From positions 1 to 52,253 of the forward strand of contig JAAVHB010000054.1 in NCBI GenBank assembly GCA_014799955.1: a stretch of DNA of 52,253 nt. The letters are read 5' to 3'. Under the pieces are notes generated by a model, which saw only the letters and a program-made list of their open reading frames with translations, ran no database searches and was not told the DNA's origin. The position numbers and the translations under genes are program-made. The stretch is from Butyrivibrio sp. (GTDB lineage: Bacteria > Bacillota > Clostridia > Lachnospirales > Lachnospiraceae). How positions within the stretch are numbered: the stretch's first letter is position 1; each line of letters begins with the position of its first letter. This document shows, piece by piece, positions 51,418 through 52,253 of this stretch.

Positions 51418-51442
51418 GTATACCTTACGGCACAACGGCGGA
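51418..51442 (+). other. attR-like junction of the cotJC element
   Basis: The element arm GTATACCTTACGGCACAACG (51418-51437) is followed by GCGGA and then cotJC sequence CCTGACGGC. In the excised circle this arm, GCGGAG and the arm from 48280-48299 would form a 46-bp dyad centred on GG, the expected form of attP for a large serine recombinase. Confidence 0.8.
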
Positions 51443-51772
51443 CCTGACGGCGAAGCCGCCGCAAGTATGCGCTACCTTTCTCAGCGCTACTCGATGCCCG
51501 ACAAAAGGGTGGCAGGGCTTCTTACGGATATCGGAACCGAAGAGTTGGCACATTTCGAGATTATCGGCGCAATGGTTCACCAGCTCACTCGTAACCTAAC
51601 GCCGGATCAGATTGAGAAATCCGGTTTTGCCCCGTACTACACCGACCATACGCTCGGCGTATGGCCGCAGGCCGCAGGAGGTATCCCCTTCAACGCCTGT
51701 GAGTTCCAGGTGAAGGGCGATCCCATCTGCGACCTTACGGAAGACCTCGCAGCAGACGCTGCGAGCGCATAA
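51443..51772 (+). CDS. cotJC: cotJC, 3' fragment (reconstituted codons 32-140), C-terminus short
   Basis: The frame from 51443 encodes 109 residues starting PDGEAAASMRYLSQRYSMPD and containing the ExxH-type metal ligand pair in GTEELAHFEIIG, typical of the manganese-catalase-like CotJC family. An in-frame ATG at 51416 is fortuitous. Family members usually run to about 190 residues, with a second ligand helix after the AAEQKAR motif; here the frame stops at EDLAADAASA. No other frame continues the homology, and a convergent gene ends 7 bases later. Either the 3' end was deleted or this lineage has a short CotJC. Confidence 0.85.
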   Translation, partial: PDGEAAASMRYLSQRYSMPDKRVAGLLTDIGTEELAHFEIIGAMVHQLTRNLTPDQIEKSGFAPYYTDHTLGVWPQAAGGIPFNACEFQVKGDPICDLTEDLAADAASA

Positions 51773-51779
51773 AAGCAAT

Positions 51780-52253
51780 CTAGCGGGGAAGCTCGATGCT
51801 GTTCTCGTGCGTGTTGGCATCGGCGTAAGAAAATACGTCGGAAGTTTCGTTCAATACGTCCTGTACATTAATGAAGCAGTCCAGAAGCTTCGGATTAAAG
51901 ATGCCGCACTCACCGTCCATAATCATTTTTATAGCCACGTCAACAGCGTAGGGCGTCTTGTAAACACGCTTGCTTATAAGCGCGTCGTATACATCAACAA
52001 TGGAAACTATCTGAGCCCAGATAGGAATCTCCTCTCCCCTAAGACCGTCCGGATAACCGTTTCCGTCATAGCGCTCATGGTGATAGCGGCATATATCATA
52101 GCAGTAACGGTAAAAATCGCTGTCATCCTGCTTGAACTTTTCAAGAATCTGGCAACCGTATGTAGTATGCTTCTTGATTACCTCAAACTCGGACGGCGTC
52201 AGCCTTGCGGGCTTTAAAAGTATACTGTCGGGAATCGCGATTTTTCCGATGTC
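51780..52253 (-). CDS. HD-GYP domain phosphodiesterase, C-terminal part (cut by window edge)
   Basis: The minus-strand frame is open from the right edge to TAG at 51782-51780, about 157 residues. It starts inside the HD motif (DIGKIAIPDSILLKPARLT) and contains YHHERYDGNGYPDGL and YDALISKRVYKTPYA, intact HD-GYP landmarks. It is clearly related to the regulator at 35016 but differs at many positions, so it is a paralogue and not a duplicated segment. The upstream receiver or sensor domain is outside the window. It converges on truncated cotJC with 7 bases between stops and no terminator. Confidence 0.9.
   Translation of the reverse strand, partial: DIGKIAIPDSILLKPARLTPSEFEVIKKHTTYGCQILEKFKQDDSDFYRYCYDICRYHHERYDGNGYPDGLRGEEIPIWAQIVSIVDVYDALISKRVYKTPYAVDVAIKMIMDGECGIFNPKLLDCFINVQDVLNETSDVFSYADANTHENSIELPR

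Larger units (their letters stand above)
48279..51442 (+). mobile_element. Skin-like intervening element inserted in cotJC (3,164 bp)
   Basis: The segment is bounded by GGA in both junctions, interrupts cotJC after codon 31 and contains four genes: endolysin, holin-like and a 54-residue protein on the minus strand, and a large serine recombinase on the plus strand. The outermost stop codons lie 3 and 2 bases from the two attachment arms, so nothing else fits inside. Exact removal restores the cotJC frame. The arrangement parallels the sigK skin and related sporulation-gene elements, which are excised in the mother cell by their own serine recombinase. Excision and its timing are inferred, not shown. 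Confidence 0.85.

Noticed and set aside
51416-51772. An independent 118-residue gene starting at ATG 51416
   Set aside because: Its first nine codons are the attachment arm and shared GGA; the remainder is the CotJC C-terminal region. The ATG has no ribosome site and overlaps the recombinase stop, so it is a by-product of the insertion.
48186-51772. cotJC simply being a dead pseudogene broken by a phage remnant
   Set aside because: The recombinase is full length with all catalytic and zinc residues, the arms are a near-perfect dyad and rejoining is exactly in frame. The short C-terminus keeps this possibility open but it is not the simplest reading of the junctions.
1-52253. tRNA and rRNA genes
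   Set aside because: No cloverleaf with a GGTTCGAATCC-type arm and no rRNA-like stretch was recognised while reading both strands; a dedicated scan would be needed to exclude a divergent tRNA.

Overview
The window looks like the chromosome of an anaerobic, endospore-forming, motile member of the Clostridia, most likely Lachnospiraceae-like. The grounds are a cotJA-cotJB-cotJC spore-coat operon, a T-box leader before pheST, a TIGR04086-type membrane protein near yajC/tgt, a lipoprotein GH5 glycanase, a chemotaxis receptor and a cyclic-di-GMP toolkit (GGDEF, PilZ, two HD-GYP proteins, Hpt). Base composition is near balanced. No rRNA, tRNA or CRISPR array was seen. The assignment rests on gene content alone.

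Layout: 1-1.0 kb, a LytTR two-component pair cut by the left edge. 1.2-2.6 kb, pyridoxamine kinase and a TatD-associated radical SAM protein. 2.7-9.8 kb (minus), leuB-ilvD-ilvB followed by a large polytopic membrane protein and a cyclophilin-like lipoprotein. 10.0-14.5 kb, GH5 lipoprotein, yajC-tgt and aroC. 14.6-25.7 kb, a long minus-strand run: zinc-ribbon protein, membrane protein, GlmU-like acyltransferase, glmS, topB, AAA ATPase, yfbR, galM, PilZ protein, queA and a TauE permease. 25.7-29.6 kb, T-box-controlled pheST. 29.7-36.1 kb, asd, a degenerate deacetylase overlapping plsC, a MATE exporter, Hpt and an HD-GYP regulator. 36.3-45.9 kb, an XRE regulator, aroB, a heterodimeric ABC exporter, an MCP, a PdaB-like deacetylase and a PadR regulator. 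46.0-46.2 kb, a strong promoter followed by structured non-coding sequence. 46.2-47.4 kb, a diguanylate cyclase.

The most striking object is at 47.5-51.8 kb. The cotJABC operon is intact except that cotJC is split after codon 31 by a compact 3,164-bp element. The element carries only a large serine recombinase, whose stop codon abuts one attachment arm, and an opposed cassette of a 54-residue protein, a holin-like protein and a CHAP endolysin, whose stop codon abuts the other arm. Joining the two cotJC pieces at a shared GGA restores the reading frame across the conserved CotJC N-terminal region. The excised circle would carry a near-perfect 20+6+20 bp dyad typical of a serine-recombinase attP. 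This is the architecture of a skin-like element that leaves a sporulation gene in the mother cell, reduced to recombinase plus lysis genes. The rejoined CotJC is itself short at its C-terminus, which leaves its function open.

Two families of short hairpin repeats sit just upstream of Shine-Dalgarno sequences, in operon spacers or gene leaders (family B before ilvB, the MATE gene and the holin gene; family A before leuB, pheT and aroB). Family B shows compensatory changes in its inner stem and also occurs inside the cotJC element.
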